Positions 8,937 to 18,024 are shown, counted from the first letter of the stretch. The stretch: 64,000 nt of DNA from Acinetobacter sp. ANC 3903 (GCF_002135315.1 NZ_NEGA01000004.1:146078-210077); one strand, 5' to 3'. A program made the numbers and translations. The notes: generated by a model not told the origin, from the letters alone.

Positions 8937-9791
8937 ATGTCTGGTGGAACGATTATTGTTTTAGCGCTGCTGGTTTTTGCCGGCGTGACCATTTTTAAAG
9001 GGGTACGTATCGTCCCGCAGGGTTATAAATGGATCGTGCAACGTCTGGGTAAATACCATACTACTCTGGGACCGGGACTCAGTTTTGTCATTCCTTATAT
9101 TGATGAAGTGGCTTATAAAGTCACCACCAAAGATATCGTGCTGGATATTCCCTCTCAGGAAGTGATTACCCGTGACAATGCGGTGCTGCTAATGAATGCC
9201 GTGGCCTATATCAATATCACCACGCCGGAAAAAGCGGTGTATGGTATTGAAAACTATACCTGGGCCATTCAAAACCTGGTACAAACTTCACTGCGTTCTA
9301 TTGTCGGTGAAATGGATCTGGATGATGCTCTTTCTTCACGTGACCACATTAAGGCTAAACTGAAAGCTGCCATTTCCGATGATATTTCCGACTGGGGCAT
9401 TACCTTAAAAACCGTTGAAATTCAGGATATCCAACCCTCATCGACTATGCAGGCAGCCATGGAAGCTCAGGCTGCTGCCGAGCGTCAGCGCCGTGCAACA
9501 GTGACCAAGGCAGATGGTGAAAAACAGGCCGCCATTTTAGAAGCAGATGGCCGCCTGGAAGCTTCACGCCGTGATGCCGAAGCACAAGTGGTGTTGGCTG
9601 AATCCTCACAACGTGCCATCGAAATGGTCACTTCGGCTGTCGGGGATAAAGAAATTCCTGTGGCCTATTTGCTGGGTGAACAATATGTCAAAGCCATGCA
9701 AGACATGTCTAAATCGCCGAATGCCAAAACTGTGGTATTACCTGCAGATATTCTCAGCACCATTCGTGGGGTGATGGGCCGAAATTCATAA
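8937..9791 (+). CDS. SPFH/Band 7 (stomatin-like, QmcA-type) protein
   Basis: A 284-residue protein with an N-terminal membrane anchor (3-21), a Band 7 domain (about 22-200, with IVPQGYKWIVQRLGKYH and the VETQDI-like segment VEIQDIQPS) and a C-terminal coiled coil rich in Ala, Glu and Arg. The family oligomerises in the membrane and binds FtsH or NfeD proteins. A good ribosome site (GAGG) precedes the ATG, and a strong hairpin terminator ends the nfeD-stomatin operon. Confidence 0.87.
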   Translation: MSGGTIIVLALLVFAGVTIFKGVRIVPQGYKWIVQRLGKYHTTLGPGLSFVIPYIDEVAYKVTTKDIVLDIPSQEVITRDNAVLLMNAVAYINITTPEKAVYGIENYTWAIQNLVQTSLRSIVGEMDLDDALSSRDHIKAKLKAAISDDISDWGITLKTVEIQDIQPSSTMQAAMEAQAAAERQRRATVTKADGEKQAAILEADGRLEASRRDAEAQVVLAESSQRAIEMVTSAVGDKEIPVAYLLGEQYVKAMQDMSKSPNAKTVVLPADILSTIRGVMGRNS

Positions 9792-9807
9792 GCACCTGTT
9801 CTTTATT

Positions 9808-9839
9808 AAAAAATAGACAGCACTGGCTGTCTATTTTTT
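9808..9839 (+). terminator. Intrinsic terminator after the stomatin gene
   Basis: AAATAGACAG and CTGTCTATTT form a stem around a short CACTGG loop, followed by a T run. It is A-rich on the other side, so it could work in both directions. Confidence 0.85.
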
Positions 9840-9970
9840 GGGCGCTGGAAAAATATCAGCAATTTTTTTTAATCTATGGTTAAATTTCGCGTTATTTTTT
9901 GAAATTATTTGCGCTTCTCTCCTAAAAGCCTGTGTTTCGATCTACTGTCCACCTTGTAACTGGATACCGT

Positions 9971-11461
9971 ATGAGCTCCCTGAATCCGACCCTGATTACC
10001 TTTCTTTTTTATATTGTCGCCATGATCGCGATTGGCCTGATGGCTTATCGCGCAACCGCCAATTTCTCTGATTACATTTTGGGGGGGCGTCGTTTAGGTA
10101 GTTTTGTCACAGCGCTCTCTGCCGGTGCTTCAGATATGAGTGGCTGGTTGCTGATGGGACTTCCCGGCGCAATTTATCTTTCAGGCTTATCTGAAATGTG
10201 GATTGCCATTGGCCTGATTATTGGCGCATGGCTCAACTGGCTGTTGGTTGCCGGACGTTTACGTGTACACACCGAAGTTCAGCACAATGCCTTAACCTTG
10301 CCGGATTATTTTTCTAACCGTTTTAATGACCAAAAGAAAATCTTGCGCGTTACCTCTGCTTTCATCATTTTGATTTTCTTTGCTATTTATTGTGCTTCAG
10401 GCATGGTTGCAGGCGCACGTCTGTTTGAAAACATGTTTGATATGTCTTATAGCACGGCACTTTGGATCAGTGCCATTGCCACCATCAGCTATGTATTTAT
10501 TGGTGGTTTCCTGGCTGTGAGCTGGACCGACACCATTCAAGCATCATTGATGATTTTTGCTCTGTTGCTCACCCCTATTGTGACTATTTTGAGTTTCTCG
10601 GACCTGTCGCAAATGACCCTGGCACTTGAAGCTGCACGTCCGCAAGCCATGAATGTCATGGGGGATTTAAGCTTTGTTGCCATCATGTCGCTGCTTGCCT
10701 GGGGCTTGGGCTACTTTGGACAACCGCATATTCTGGTTCGTTTTATGGCGGCAGATTCAGTTAAATCGATTCCCAATGCGCGCCGTATTGGTATGGCATG
10801 GATGACTTTATGCTTGGGCGGCGCAGTTGCGGCAGGTTTCTTTGGTATTGCCTACTTCCAGCAACATCCAGAACTTGCGGGAGCAGTGACAGCCAATCCA
10901 GAAACCGTATTTATGGAATTGACCAAAATTCTGTTTAATCCATGGGTTGCCGGTATTGTTCTTGCAGCGATTTTAGCAGCGGTGATGAGTACCTTGAGCT
11001 GTCAGCTTTTAGTGTGTTCAAGCACCTTAACTGAAGATTTCTACAAATCATTCTTGCGTAAAAATGCCACCCAAACCGAACTGGTTTGGATTGGCCGTTT
11101 AATGGTTTTACTGATTGCCCTGCTTGCAATCTGGATGGCTGGAAATCCTGAATCTAAAGTGCTTGGCCTGGTGGCTTATGCCTGGGCAGGTTTTGGTGCT
11201 GCCTTTGGTCCATTGATCATTCTTTCCTTGTTCTGGCGCCGTATGACCTTGAATGGTGCTCTGGCTGGTATGCTGGTGGGTGCGATTATGGTCGTACTTT
11301 GGAAAAACCTGTTTGCCGATACTGGCGTGTATGAAATTATTCCGGGCTTCATTTGTTCAATGATCGCGATTGTAGTGGTCAGCTTAATGGGTAAAGCACC
11401 TACAGAGGAAGTCACTGCGCGTTTCGATGAAGGTCAGCGTTTGTATCAAGAGTCTAAATAA
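9971..11461 (+). CDS. putP: Sodium/proline symporter PutP
   Basis: A sodium:solute symporter of about 496 residues with 12-13 predicted helices. SDYILGGRRLG, the sodium-site region SAGASDMSGWLLMGLPGA and WGLGYFGQPHILVRFMA are diagnostic of PutP. It imports proline with Na+ for nutrition and osmoprotection. An in-frame ATG 39 bp upstream would add 13 non-conserved residues; MSSLNPTL is preferred because the protein then has the family length. No putA is adjacent. Confidence 0.9.
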   Translation: MSSLNPTLITFLFYIVAMIAIGLMAYRATANFSDYILGGRRLGSFVTALSAGASDMSGWLLMGLPGAIYLSGLSEMWIAIGLIIGAWLNWLLVAGRLRVHTEVQHNALTLPDYFSNRFNDQKKILRVTSAFIILIFFAIYCASGMVAGARLFENMFDMSYSTALWISAIATISYVFIGGFLAVSWTDTIQASLMIFALLLTPIVTILSFSDLSQMTLALEAARPQAMNVMGDLSFVAIMSLLAWGLGYFGQPHILVRFMAADSVKSIPNARRIGMAWMTLCLGGAVAAGFFGIAYFQQHPELAGAVTANPETVFMELTKILFNPWVAGIVLAAILAAVMSTLSCQLLVCSSTLTEDFYKSFLRKNATQTELVWIGRLMVLLIALLAIWMAGNPESKVLGLVAYAWAGFGAAFGPLIILSLFWRRMTLNGALAGMLVGAIMVVLWKNLFADTGVYEIIPGFICSMIAIVVVSLMGKAPTEEVTARFDEGQRLYQESK

Positions 11462-11473
11462 TCTTTAAAGCAT

Positions 11474-11504
11474 AAAAAAAGAGGACCCTATGTCCTCTTT
11501 TTTT
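11474..11504. terminator. Bidirectional terminator between putP and ispA
   Basis: AAAAAAAGAGGAC and GTCCTCTTTTTTT flank a CCTAT loop. The perfect stem with A and T tracts suits the two convergent genes. Confidence 0.87.
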
Positions 11505-11528
11505 AATTCATTGTTTAGATTTATTGAT

Positions 11529-12437
11529 TTAGCTTTTACGTGACAACAAAAATTGTGAAATCTGATTGAGTTCAGCAGCATCTTCGCCAAAGAAAGCCAG
11601 GGCTTGAAAGGCCTGATCATGCAGTTCTTGGGCATAGGCCTGAGCTTTGTCCAGCCCCATGAGTGCAGGATAAGTCGATTTCTCTACTTGCTGATCTTTA
11701 CCGGCTGTTTTTCCTAATACTTCAGTATCGGAAATAATATCCAGAATGTCATCCTGCACCTGAAAAGCCAGTCCAATGGATTGTGCATATTCACGCAATT
11801 TAGGAATCGCTTGATCGGTGCCCTCAAACACGGTAACAGCTGCCATCATCACCGCTGCAGAAATCAGGGCACCGGTTTTATTGCGATGAATATTTTCCAA
11901 TACCTGCTGATCGACATGCTTGCCTTCAGCCTGTAAATCCAGCACCTGGCCACAGACCATTTTTGAACTGGCAGTCGCCAAAATTTGCATCTGTTTTAAA
12001 ATAATCGAATGATTCACCGCAGGCCCCTGATCAAACAGGCGGCTGCCCAAAATTTCAAAGGCCATCGACTGCAAGATATCTCCCGCCAGTAATGCGGTAT
12101 CTTCACCAAAAGCCACATGACAGGTGGGTTGGCCACGACGCAATAAATCATTATCCATACAGGGTAAATCATCATGCGCCAGTGAATAGCAGTGAATCAT
12201 TTCGATGGCGACGGCTGCACGGCGAACGGCTGCAAAATTAGCATTCGGTTTTAAGGCTGCAGTGGCATAACACAGTGCCGGACGTACACGTTTACCCCCA
12301 AGCATAACAGCATGATGCACTGCACCTTTCAGCGGCTCCGGAATGGAAAATGCGTCTAATGCAGTCAATAAATCCTGCTGAATACGGTGTTGTGCTTGGG
12401 TTAATGCATTTGCTTGCACGTCAGTTAAAGATGACAC
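11529..12437 (-). CDS. ispA: Polyprenyl (farnesyl/geranylgeranyl) diphosphate synthase
   Basis: A 302-residue class I trans-prenyltransferase. The first aspartate-rich motif is DDLPCMDND and the second is DDILD, each binding Mg2+-diphosphate; GGKRVRPAL and the chain-length region SLAHDDLP are conserved. It condenses IPP with DMAPP/GPP to farnesyl diphosphate, feeding undecaprenyl phosphate and quinone side chains. It converges on putP and is probably monocistronic. Confidence 0.9.
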   Translation of the reverse strand: MSSLTDVQANALTQAQHRIQQDLLTALDAFSIPEPLKGAVHHAVMLGGKRVRPALCYATAALKPNANFAAVRRAAVAIEMIHCYSLAHDDLPCMDNDLLRRGQPTCHVAFGEDTALLAGDILQSMAFEILGSRLFDQGPAVNHSIILKQMQILATASSKMVCGQVLDLQAEGKHVDQQVLENIHRNKTGALISAAVMMAAVTVFEGTDQAIPKLREYAQSIGLAFQVQDDILDIISDTEVLGKTAGKDQQVEKSTYPALMGLDKAQAYAQELHDQAFQALAFFGEDAAELNQISQFLLSRKS

Positions 12438-12467
12438 ATTCGCCTCGAATACTTTGCTTTGGTTAAT

Positions 12468-12498
12468 AGATCGGGAAAATTAAGAATGCGCCCGATCT
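12468..12498. promoter_or_regulatory. Inverted repeat upstream of ispA
   Basis: AGATCGGG and CCCGATCT are perfect 8-bp arms 15 nt apart, lying 31-61 bp upstream of the ispA start. It could be an operator or a 5' UTR hairpin. Confidence 0.4.
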
Positions 12499-12527
12499 AA
12501 TATACAATGCTCTTGTCACCATCGACA

Positions 12528-12646
12528 GAGAACTTGCGATTCCTCATCTGCATGAGAATTAGATAGTCATGATCGTTTAAGCTTTGGCTAAGCGAACTTA
12601 CCAATCAATGACAAGCAGCATGATACTGCTTTCTCGCAAGATTCTC
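12528..12646. ncRNA. Structured intergenic segment, possible small RNA
   Basis: Most of the 220-bp gap between ispA and prpF can fold. GAGAACTTGCGA (12528) pairs with TCGCAAGATTCTC (12634), 12 bp with one bulge. The enclosed region has a CTCAT-CTGC-ATGAG hairpin and an AGCAG/CTGCT hairpin. A -10-like TATACAATG lies just upstream on the plus strand. No open reading frame is seen. It may be an sRNA or a leader or trailer of the flanking leftward genes; strand and transcription are unproven. Confidence 0.35.
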
Positions 12647-12657
12647 TATCTGCTTTG

Positions 12658-13848
12658 TTATTTCAGGCTATCTTCTGGAATTCGAACCCAGCCTTCCATC
12701 AGTACCCGTGCACTGCGGCTCATGACCGCTTTTTTGACTACCCATTGTCCATTTTCCTGAACTGCTTGCGCACCAACACGTAAAGTTCCTGAAGGATGGC
12801 CAAAACGTACCGCTTCACGCGCGCCACCGCCAGCTGCCAGATTCACCAAAGTTCCAGGAATTGCCGCAGCTGTACCAATGGCAACAGCAGCCGTGCCCAT
12901 CATGGCATGGTGCAGTTTACCCATCGACAATGCCCGTACCAGTAAATCAATATCATCGGTTTGAATATCTTTACCGCTTGAAGATGTGTAGGCCTTAGGT
13001 TTCGATACAAAGGCAATTTTCGGGGTATGCTGGCGCTTTTCCGCTTCGGCAATGTCCTGAATCAAGCCCATCTGTTTGGCGCCATAAGCGCGGATGGTTT
13101 CAAAACGTGCCAGTGCCTGAGCATCGCCATTGATGGCATCCTGTAATTCAGTGCCCTCATAGCCAATCTCTTCAGCATTTAAAAAGATGGTTGGAATACC
13201 GGCATTAATGAAAGTGGCCTGGAAAGTGCCAATATTCGGAACGTCGAAAGTATCGACCACATTGCCTGTCGGGAACATTGCACCGCCCTCTTCACCATCA
13301 TCTGCCGGGTCGAGAAATTCAATTTGAACTTCTGCTGCCAGAAAAGTGACCCCATCCAGTTCAAAGTCACCAGTTTCCTGCACTTGACCGTTGCTGACAG
13401 GTACATGGGCAATAATGGTTTTTTGAATATTGGCTTGCCAGATGCGTACCGTACATATGCCATTTTCAGGAATACGCTCTGCACTGACCAGACCATTAGA
13501 AATGGCAAAGGAACCGACCGCTGCAGTTAAGTTTCCGCAGTTTCCACTCCAGTCAACAAAGGGCTGATCAATGGCCACCTGACCAAATAAATAATCCACA
13601 TCATGATCCGGCTGAGCGCTTTTCGCCAAAATTACGGTTTTACTGGTACTTGAACTTGCTCCACCCATACCATCAATTTGCTTGCCGTAGGGATCAGGGC
13701 TTCCAATCACTCGCAGCAATAACTGATCACGCACTTTTCCAGCCTGCTGTGCAGCTTGTGGCAAGTCATCCAGTTTAAAAAACACACCTTTACTGGTACC
13801 GCCACGCATATAGGTTGCTGGAATCTTGATTTGTGGAGCAAAACTCAT
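12658..13848 (-). CDS. prpF: PrpF family 2-methylaconitate cis-trans isomerase
   Basis: A 396-residue protein of the PrpF family, at the canonical length. Family features seen include the N-terminal YMRGGTSKGVFF segment, the VIGSPDPYGKQIDGMGG block, and DWSGNCGNLTAAVG with the active-site Cys region. With AcnD, PrpF converts 2-methylcitrate products during propionate degradation. Here neither acnD nor prpC is adjacent, so it may be a stand-alone paralogue or act on a related tricarboxylate such as an oxalomesaconate-type substrate (inference). Confidence 0.8.
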   Translation of the reverse strand: MSFAPQIKIPATYMRGGTSKGVFFKLDDLPQAAQQAGKVRDQLLLRVIGSPDPYGKQIDGMGGASSSTSKTVILAKSAQPDHDVDYLFGQVAIDQPFVDWSGNCGNLTAAVGSFAISNGLVSAERIPENGICTVRIWQANIQKTIIAHVPVSNGQVQETGDFELDGVTFLAAEVQIEFLDPADDGEEGGAMFPTGNVVDTFDVPNIGTFQATFINAGIPTIFLNAEEIGYEGTELQDAINGDAQALARFETIRAYGAKQMGLIQDIAEAEKRQHTPKIAFVSKPKAYTSSSGKDIQTDDIDLLVRALSMGKLHHAMMGTAAVAIGTAAAIPGTLVNLAAGGGAREAVRFGHPSGTLRVGAQAVQENGQWVVKKAVMSRSARVLMEGWVRIPEDSLK

Positions 13849-14175
13849 TTCTCTTTTATCCTTTCATTTATCATTGTTGTACATCGCCATCAGCAAAATG
13901 CTAAAAAGCATCATAGCGATTTTTTTATAAAATATATGCTTCTCTGGACTTAAGTATAAAAAACAAACTTTAAACTTTTTTTTATAACTCCAATTACTTT
14001 ATTTTATGTAATTAAAAATAAAATTAATTGCTTGATTCAAAATCAAAATATATAGAATATTTTTTTTGTGATTATTTTTTAACAACCTCCCTCCTAGCCC
14101 TGTACTAGGCTAATACATTTCAATCTATTACAATCTATTACAATCCTTTCCTTACACATTGTCGGGCTGAATACT
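13849..14175. other. AT-rich divergent intergenic region
   Basis: This 327-bp gap lies between the leftward prpF and the rightward permease. It is very AT-rich (long A/T runs at 13,975-14,070) and holds a short tandem repeat, CAATCTATTA twice then CAATC, at 14,121-14,145. Divergent promoters must lie here but I cannot assign boxes with confidence. No coding frame is evident. Confidence 0.4.
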
Positions 14176-15531
14176 TTGAATAAAGAGTCTTCTCAACTTC
14201 AGCGTGGCTTAAAGAACCGTCATATCCAACTGATCGCCATGGGCGGTGCAATTGGGACGGGCTTATTCTTAGGGTCCGCACAGGTCATCCAATCTGCTGG
14301 TCCTTCCATCATTTTGGGTTATGCCATTGGCGGTTTAATCGCCTTTTTAATCATGCGCCAACTGGGTGAAATGATTGTACATGAGCCTGTAGCAGGATCA
14401 TTCAGTCATTTTGCCAATAGATATTGGGGTAAATTCCCGGGCTTCCTGGCGGGCTGGAATTACTGGATTTTGTACATTCTGGTTGCCATGACTGAACTGA
14501 CTGCCGTGGCTAAATACATCAACTATTGGTGGCCACATATTCCGGCATGGGCTTCGGTACTGTTCTTCTTCATCGTGATTACCCTGGTCAATCTCGGCAA
14601 TGTGAAATTTTATGGCGAATCTGAATTCTGGCTTTCGATTATTAAAGTGACCGCTGTTATTTCCATGATTGTTTTTGGTTTGTATTTATTACTGACCGCA
14701 GATGCAGGATCAACATCTTCATTTAGCAATCTTTGGACACATGGCGGTTTCTTTCCGAATGGCTTTGAAGGCCTATTTTACATGCTGGCCTTCCTCATGT
14801 TTGCCTTTGGTGGGATTGAACTGATTGGTATGGCAGCTGCAGAAGCCAAAGACCCGGAAAAAACCATTCCTAAAGCCATTAACCAGGTGGTGTTCCGTAT
14901 TCTGATTTTCTATATCGGTTCACTCACGATTCTTTTATCTTTAGTGCCTTGGAACCAGCTTGAACTTGGCGGGCTGGATAAAAGTCCATTTGTGATGATT
15001 TTCAGTCAACTCGGGATTGGCTGGGCAGCGCATTTACTTAACTTCATTATCTTGACTGCTGCACTGTCTGTTTATAACAGCGGTATGTATGCCAATAGCC
15101 GTATGTTGTATGGTTTGGCACAACAAGGCAATGCACCGAAAGTATTCCTTGGTGTGAATAAACAAGGTGTACCTATTGCTGCTGTTTTATTCTCTGCACT
15201 GTTAATTTTCGGTTGTGTACTACTTAACTACTTTGTTCCAGAAGATGCTTTAGGCCACTTGATGTATGTAGTGGTAGGTGCATTAGTACTCAACTGGGCC
15301 ATGATTAGTCTGACTCACTTGAAGTTTAGAAAAGCAGTTAAACAAGCCTCAATTCAAACCAAGTTCCCTGCACTTTGGGCACCCATCAGTAATTATTTAG
15401 TCCTGATCTTTATTGCAACCGTGCTTTATATTATGTGGACCCAAGGTTTTAAAGAATCCGTACTGATGATTCCAATTTGGGTGGTGGTGATGTTTGGCTT
15501 ATTCAAAATATTGAATAAGAGTAAATCTTAA
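14176..15531 (+). CDS. Amino acid permease, AroP/PheP-like (APC superfamily)
   Basis: A 451-residue, 12-helix permease. The start LKNRHIQLIAMGGAIGTGLF is the hallmark of the amino acid transporter family that holds AroP, PheP, ProY and CycA; the EMIVHEPVAGSF block and FAFGGIELIGMAAAEAKDPE are also conserved. It imports an amino acid by proton symport. Aromatic substrates are likely from overall resemblance but not provable here. Translation appears to start at TTG (14176), as the conserved N-terminus begins directly after it and no ATG is available. Confidence 0.8.
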   Translation: MNKESSQLQRGLKNRHIQLIAMGGAIGTGLFLGSAQVIQSAGPSIILGYAIGGLIAFLIMRQLGEMIVHEPVAGSFSHFANRYWGKFPGFLAGWNYWILYILVAMTELTAVAKYINYWWPHIPAWASVLFFFIVITLVNLGNVKFYGESEFWLSIIKVTAVISMIVFGLYLLLTADAGSTSSFSNLWTHGGFFPNGFEGLFYMLAFLMFAFGGIELIGMAAAEAKDPEKTIPKAINQVVFRILIFYIGSLTILLSLVPWNQLELGGLDKSPFVMIFSQLGIGWAAHLLNFIILTAALSVYNSGMYANSRMLYGLAQQGNAPKVFLGVNKQGVPIAAVLFSALLIFGCVLLNYFVPEDALGHLMYVVVGALVLNWAMISLTHLKFRKAVKQASIQTKFPALWAPISNYLVLIFIATVLYIMWTQGFKESVLMIPIWVVVMFGLFKILNKSKS

Positions 15532-15555
15532 GCAAATACGCTCAAGTAGAATCTT

Positions 15556-15592
15556 TAAAAAGTTATTGTTTCGACAATAACTTTTTTTTTAT
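15556..15592 (+). terminator. Intrinsic terminator after the permease
   Basis: AAAAGTTATTGT and ACAATAACTTTT pair around a TTCG loop and are followed by a run of T. It separates the permease from the tRNA gene. Confidence 0.88.
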
Positions 15593-15621
15593 ATCTATTT
15601 GCGCTAAATTAGCTGCATTTT

Positions 15622-15697
15622 GTGCCCTTAGCTTAACTGGATAGAGCAGTTGCCTCCTAAGTGACCGACGCGGGTTCGACTCCCGCAGGGCGCACCA
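15622..15697 (+). tRNA. tRNA-Arg (anticodon CCT)
   Basis: A 76-nt cloverleaf including the encoded CCA. The acceptor GTGCCCT pairs with AGGGCGC; the D arm is GCTT/GAGC; the anticodon stem GTTGC/GTGAC encloses the loop CTCCTAA with anticodon CCT; the T arm is GCGGG-TTCGACT-CCCGC. It decodes AGG. Its 3' end is the attachment site of the integrated element, and the copy here remains intact after insertion. Confidence 0.93.
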
Positions 15698-15699
15698 CC
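15682..15699 (+). repeat. attL: 18-bp direct repeat overlapping tRNA-Arg 3' end
   Basis: CCCGCAGGGCGCACCACC covers the last 16 nt of the tRNA plus two bases. An identical copy at 39,426-39,443 marks the other end of the element. Recombination between them would restore a single attB. Confidence 0.88.
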
Positions 15700-15807
15700 C
15701 CAATAGTAGAACATATAAAAATTTAATTAAAATACTTTTATATTCACACACATATAAACAAAACATAGAAAAATATAGATTAATATATAAAGATATAGTT
15801 GCAAAAT

Positions 15808-15856
15808 ATAAGGATATGATTGAGGATATATGCAGTTCTACTCAATATATATCCTT
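15808..15856. promoter_or_regulatory. Candidate integrase/excisionase arm-type sites at attL
   Basis: AGGATAT occurs at 15,811 and 15,823 (12 bp apart), and its inverse ATATCCTT at 15,849. A matching pair lies near attR (39,344-39,365). Position between the crossover site and the integrase ATG fits arm-type binding and autoregulation (inference). Confidence 0.4.
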
Positions 15857-15864
15857 ATTCAATC

Positions 15865-17190
15865 ATGGCCAAAAAGACTATTCCTCTATCTGACTCCAAA
15901 TGTACTGGGGCAAAACCACAGGAAAAAGACTACTCTTTGTATGATGGTCATGGACTGATATTATTCATTCGAAAGAGCGGTTCGAAGGTATGGCGATTTA
16001 AATATAAGAGAGCCAATGGCAAAGATGGCTTAATGACTTTAGGCAACTTCCCTGCTTTAAGTTTAAAGGCTGCCCGGGATAAGCGCCGTGAATTAGAAGA
16101 ACTAATTGCTAATGGTATAGATCCAATTGAATACAGCGAAGTGCAAAAAGCTAAATTGAATAATGCATATAGTTTTGAGGTTATAGCTCGAGACTGGCAT
16201 AAGGAATATAGCAATACAGGTCGCTGGATTAGACATACAGCAGAAAGAGCATTAAAGAACTTAGAAGATTATGTTTTCCCTATCATCGGGCAACAATCGA
16301 TAGATGCAGTAAAGCCTAAAGACCTTGTTAAAGTTTTACGCTCCATTGAAGAATCTGGATATACAGAAGTATTAAAGAAAACTCGTCAAAGATTTAGCAG
16401 CATATTTTCTTATGCAATATCACGCGGCCTTATAGAAGAGAATCCTGCTTATTTTCTAAAAGATGTTTTTGTAATAACGAAGAAGTCTAGACATCATCCT
16501 CAATTACCTTTAGAGCAACTGCCTGAGCTTTTGCAAAGATTAGAAAGTGATAAAGGTTACCCTATAACAAAATTATGTACGGCATTTGCACTTCATACAT
16601 TTGTACGTTCCAGCGAGTTTCGGTTTGCACGTTGGAGTGAGTTTGATCTTCAAAAAGGCCTGTGGACTATCCCAGGAGAAAGAGAGTTCATTCCAGGACA
16701 AAAGTTTTCTAATCGTGGTGCCAAGATGAAATTAGACCACTTAATACCACTCTCACCTCAAGCTATTACCCTGCTCAAAGAAATCCACAAATATAGCGGA
16801 ATGACAAAAAATGTATTCCCTAAAAACGGCGATCCTCAAGGTTTTATTAGTGAGTCAACAATAAATAAGACATTACGCCGTATTGGCTATGACACTAATA
16901 CAGATATATGCGGACACGGCTTCAGGGGCATGGCATGTTCAGCCCTGGTGCAAAGCACTTTATTCCAGAAGGAAGCTGTAGAAAAACAAATGAGCCATCA
17001 AGAACGCGACCAGGTACGTTTGGCTTATACCCATCAAGCAGAATACCTGGAAGAAAGAAAAGCGATGCTGAATTGGTGGAGTGACTACCTGGATGCAAAT
17101 CAATATGGCTATATAAGCCCTTATGACTTCACTCAGCAGCTTCTAAACAATGATGTCATCAATTTTAAATATGCAAAGCTGGGAAAATAA
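15865..17190 (+). CDS. int: Tyrosine-type integrase, P4-like
   Basis: A recombinase of 441 residues. The N-terminal DUF4102 arm-binding domain is seen in IPLSDSKCTGAKPQEKDYSL and GSKVWRFKYK. The core has the catalytic Arg in FVRSSEFRFARW, the H-X-X-R box in CGHGFRGMA, and a C-terminal LAYTHQAEYLEER segment with the nucleophilic Tyr. Start ATG 15,865 is chosen because family proteins begin with this MAKKTIPLSD segment; an upstream in-frame TTG would overlap the putative arm sites. It drives integration and excision at the adjacent tRNA-Arg. Confidence 0.92.
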   Translation: MAKKTIPLSDSKCTGAKPQEKDYSLYDGHGLILFIRKSGSKVWRFKYKRANGKDGLMTLGNFPALSLKAARDKRRELEELIANGIDPIEYSEVQKAKLNNAYSFEVIARDWHKEYSNTGRWIRHTAERALKNLEDYVFPIIGQQSIDAVKPKDLVKVLRSIEESGYTEVLKKTRQRFSSIFSYAISRGLIEENPAYFLKDVFVITKKSRHHPQLPLEQLPELLQRLESDKGYPITKLCTAFALHTFVRSSEFRFARWSEFDLQKGLWTIPGEREFIPGQKFSNRGAKMKLDHLIPLSPQAITLLKEIHKYSGMTKNVFPKNGDPQGFISESTINKTLRRIGYDTNTDICGHGFRGMACSALVQSTLFQKEAVEKQMSHQERDQVRLAYTHQAEYLEERKAMLNWWSDYLDANQYGYISPYDFTQQLLNNDVINFKYAKLGK

Positions 17191-17206
17191 CAAGTTTTAA
17201 CAGTTT

Positions 17207-17259
17207 GCTAAGTCTAGCCCGACGGGGCGAAAGTCGGACACCCATCCGATTGGCTTAGC
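17207..17259 (+). ncRNA. C4-like antisense immunity RNA candidate
   Basis: Stem GCTAAGTC/GGCTTAGC (17,207 and 17,252) closes a segment with an inner hairpin CCGAC-GGGGCGAAA-GTCGG. The sequence and shape resemble the C4 antisense RNA of phages P1/P7, related in role to the P4 CI RNA, which controls an antirepressor gene. A KilA-N/KilAC antirepressor lies 1.1 kb downstream on the same strand, as expected. Its segment CATCCGA could pair with TCGGATG at 19,344-19,350. Assignment is from memory of the motif. Confidence 0.5.
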
Positions 17260-17289
17260 TCCTACTTGGGTATGCCTTGGGAGGCGAAT

Positions 17290-18024
17290 ATGCAACAAAT
17301 AGTATTGGATTCTTTAGAAGAAGAGCTTAATTACTGGTCTCCATTAATGGAGATAAAAACTCTTACTGAAACAGCACGTGATATCTTTTTAAAGGAACTA
17401 TTTCCTTATGAAAAAAGTGGCAAAGTGATACCTGAAAATCAATATGTTCAAGAAATTAACACCATATTCACTGCAAATTTTACAGGTAAACGCAATGATC
17501 CAAATCGCCAAACTGGGATGCAGGCTGAAGATGATTTTTTTAGTTCAATTCTTAATAATACTGACGAACAGTTAAAAAAAGATAATTTAAATAATGCTCT
17601 TTTCCAACTTCTAAACATCGTTTGTATGTACATTTGTGATGCTGCAGCAATTTTAGAAACCATCAAAAAGGAGTTTAAAGAAGGAGAAGCAATAATAGTG
17701 GATAATTCACTAATTACTGATAATAAAATTTTTTATTATTTATGCAAAAGTAATTATTTTATTGGTCTTTGCAAAGCAACTCATGCAAGTCATGTAGGAT
17801 CAAAAGAGCAACTAAAAGAAAAAATGATTAAACTGGCTGAGATAAAACATAAAGAAATTAATGCTAAAAGATCTAAAGATGAAATTACTATTAAAGAAAT
17901 TTGGGAAAATCATAACTGGAAAAATTACACAAAGTGTGCAGAGCACATTTTCGAGACTAATCTAGTAAAGCGAAGCTACAGAGACATTTATACAATAGTT
18001 AGCAAAGTTGCTAAAAAGAAATAA
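17290..18024 (+). CDS. Hypothetical protein of the element
   Basis: A 244-residue acidic and lysine-rich soluble protein with no signal peptide and no family I recognise. It is mostly predicted helix, with a basic C-terminus (SYRDIYTIVSKVAKKK). Start ATG 17,290 is chosen because GGGAGG lies 5 nt upstream; an earlier in-frame ATG at 17,266 lacks such a site. It is the first gene after the integrase and the C4-like RNA, a position used for regulators or immunity genes in P4-type elements, but its function is unknown. Confidence 0.6.
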   Translation: MQQIVLDSLEEELNYWSPLMEIKTLTETARDIFLKELFPYEKSGKVIPENQYVQEINTIFTANFTGKRNDPNRQTGMQAEDDFFSSILNNTDEQLKKDNLNNALFQLLNIVCMYICDAAAILETIKKEFKEGEAIIVDNSLITDNKIFYYLCKSNYFIGLCKATHASHVGSKEQLKEKMIKLAEIKHKEINAKRSKDEITIKEIWENHNWKNYTKCAEHIFETNLVKRSYRDIYTIVSKVAKKK

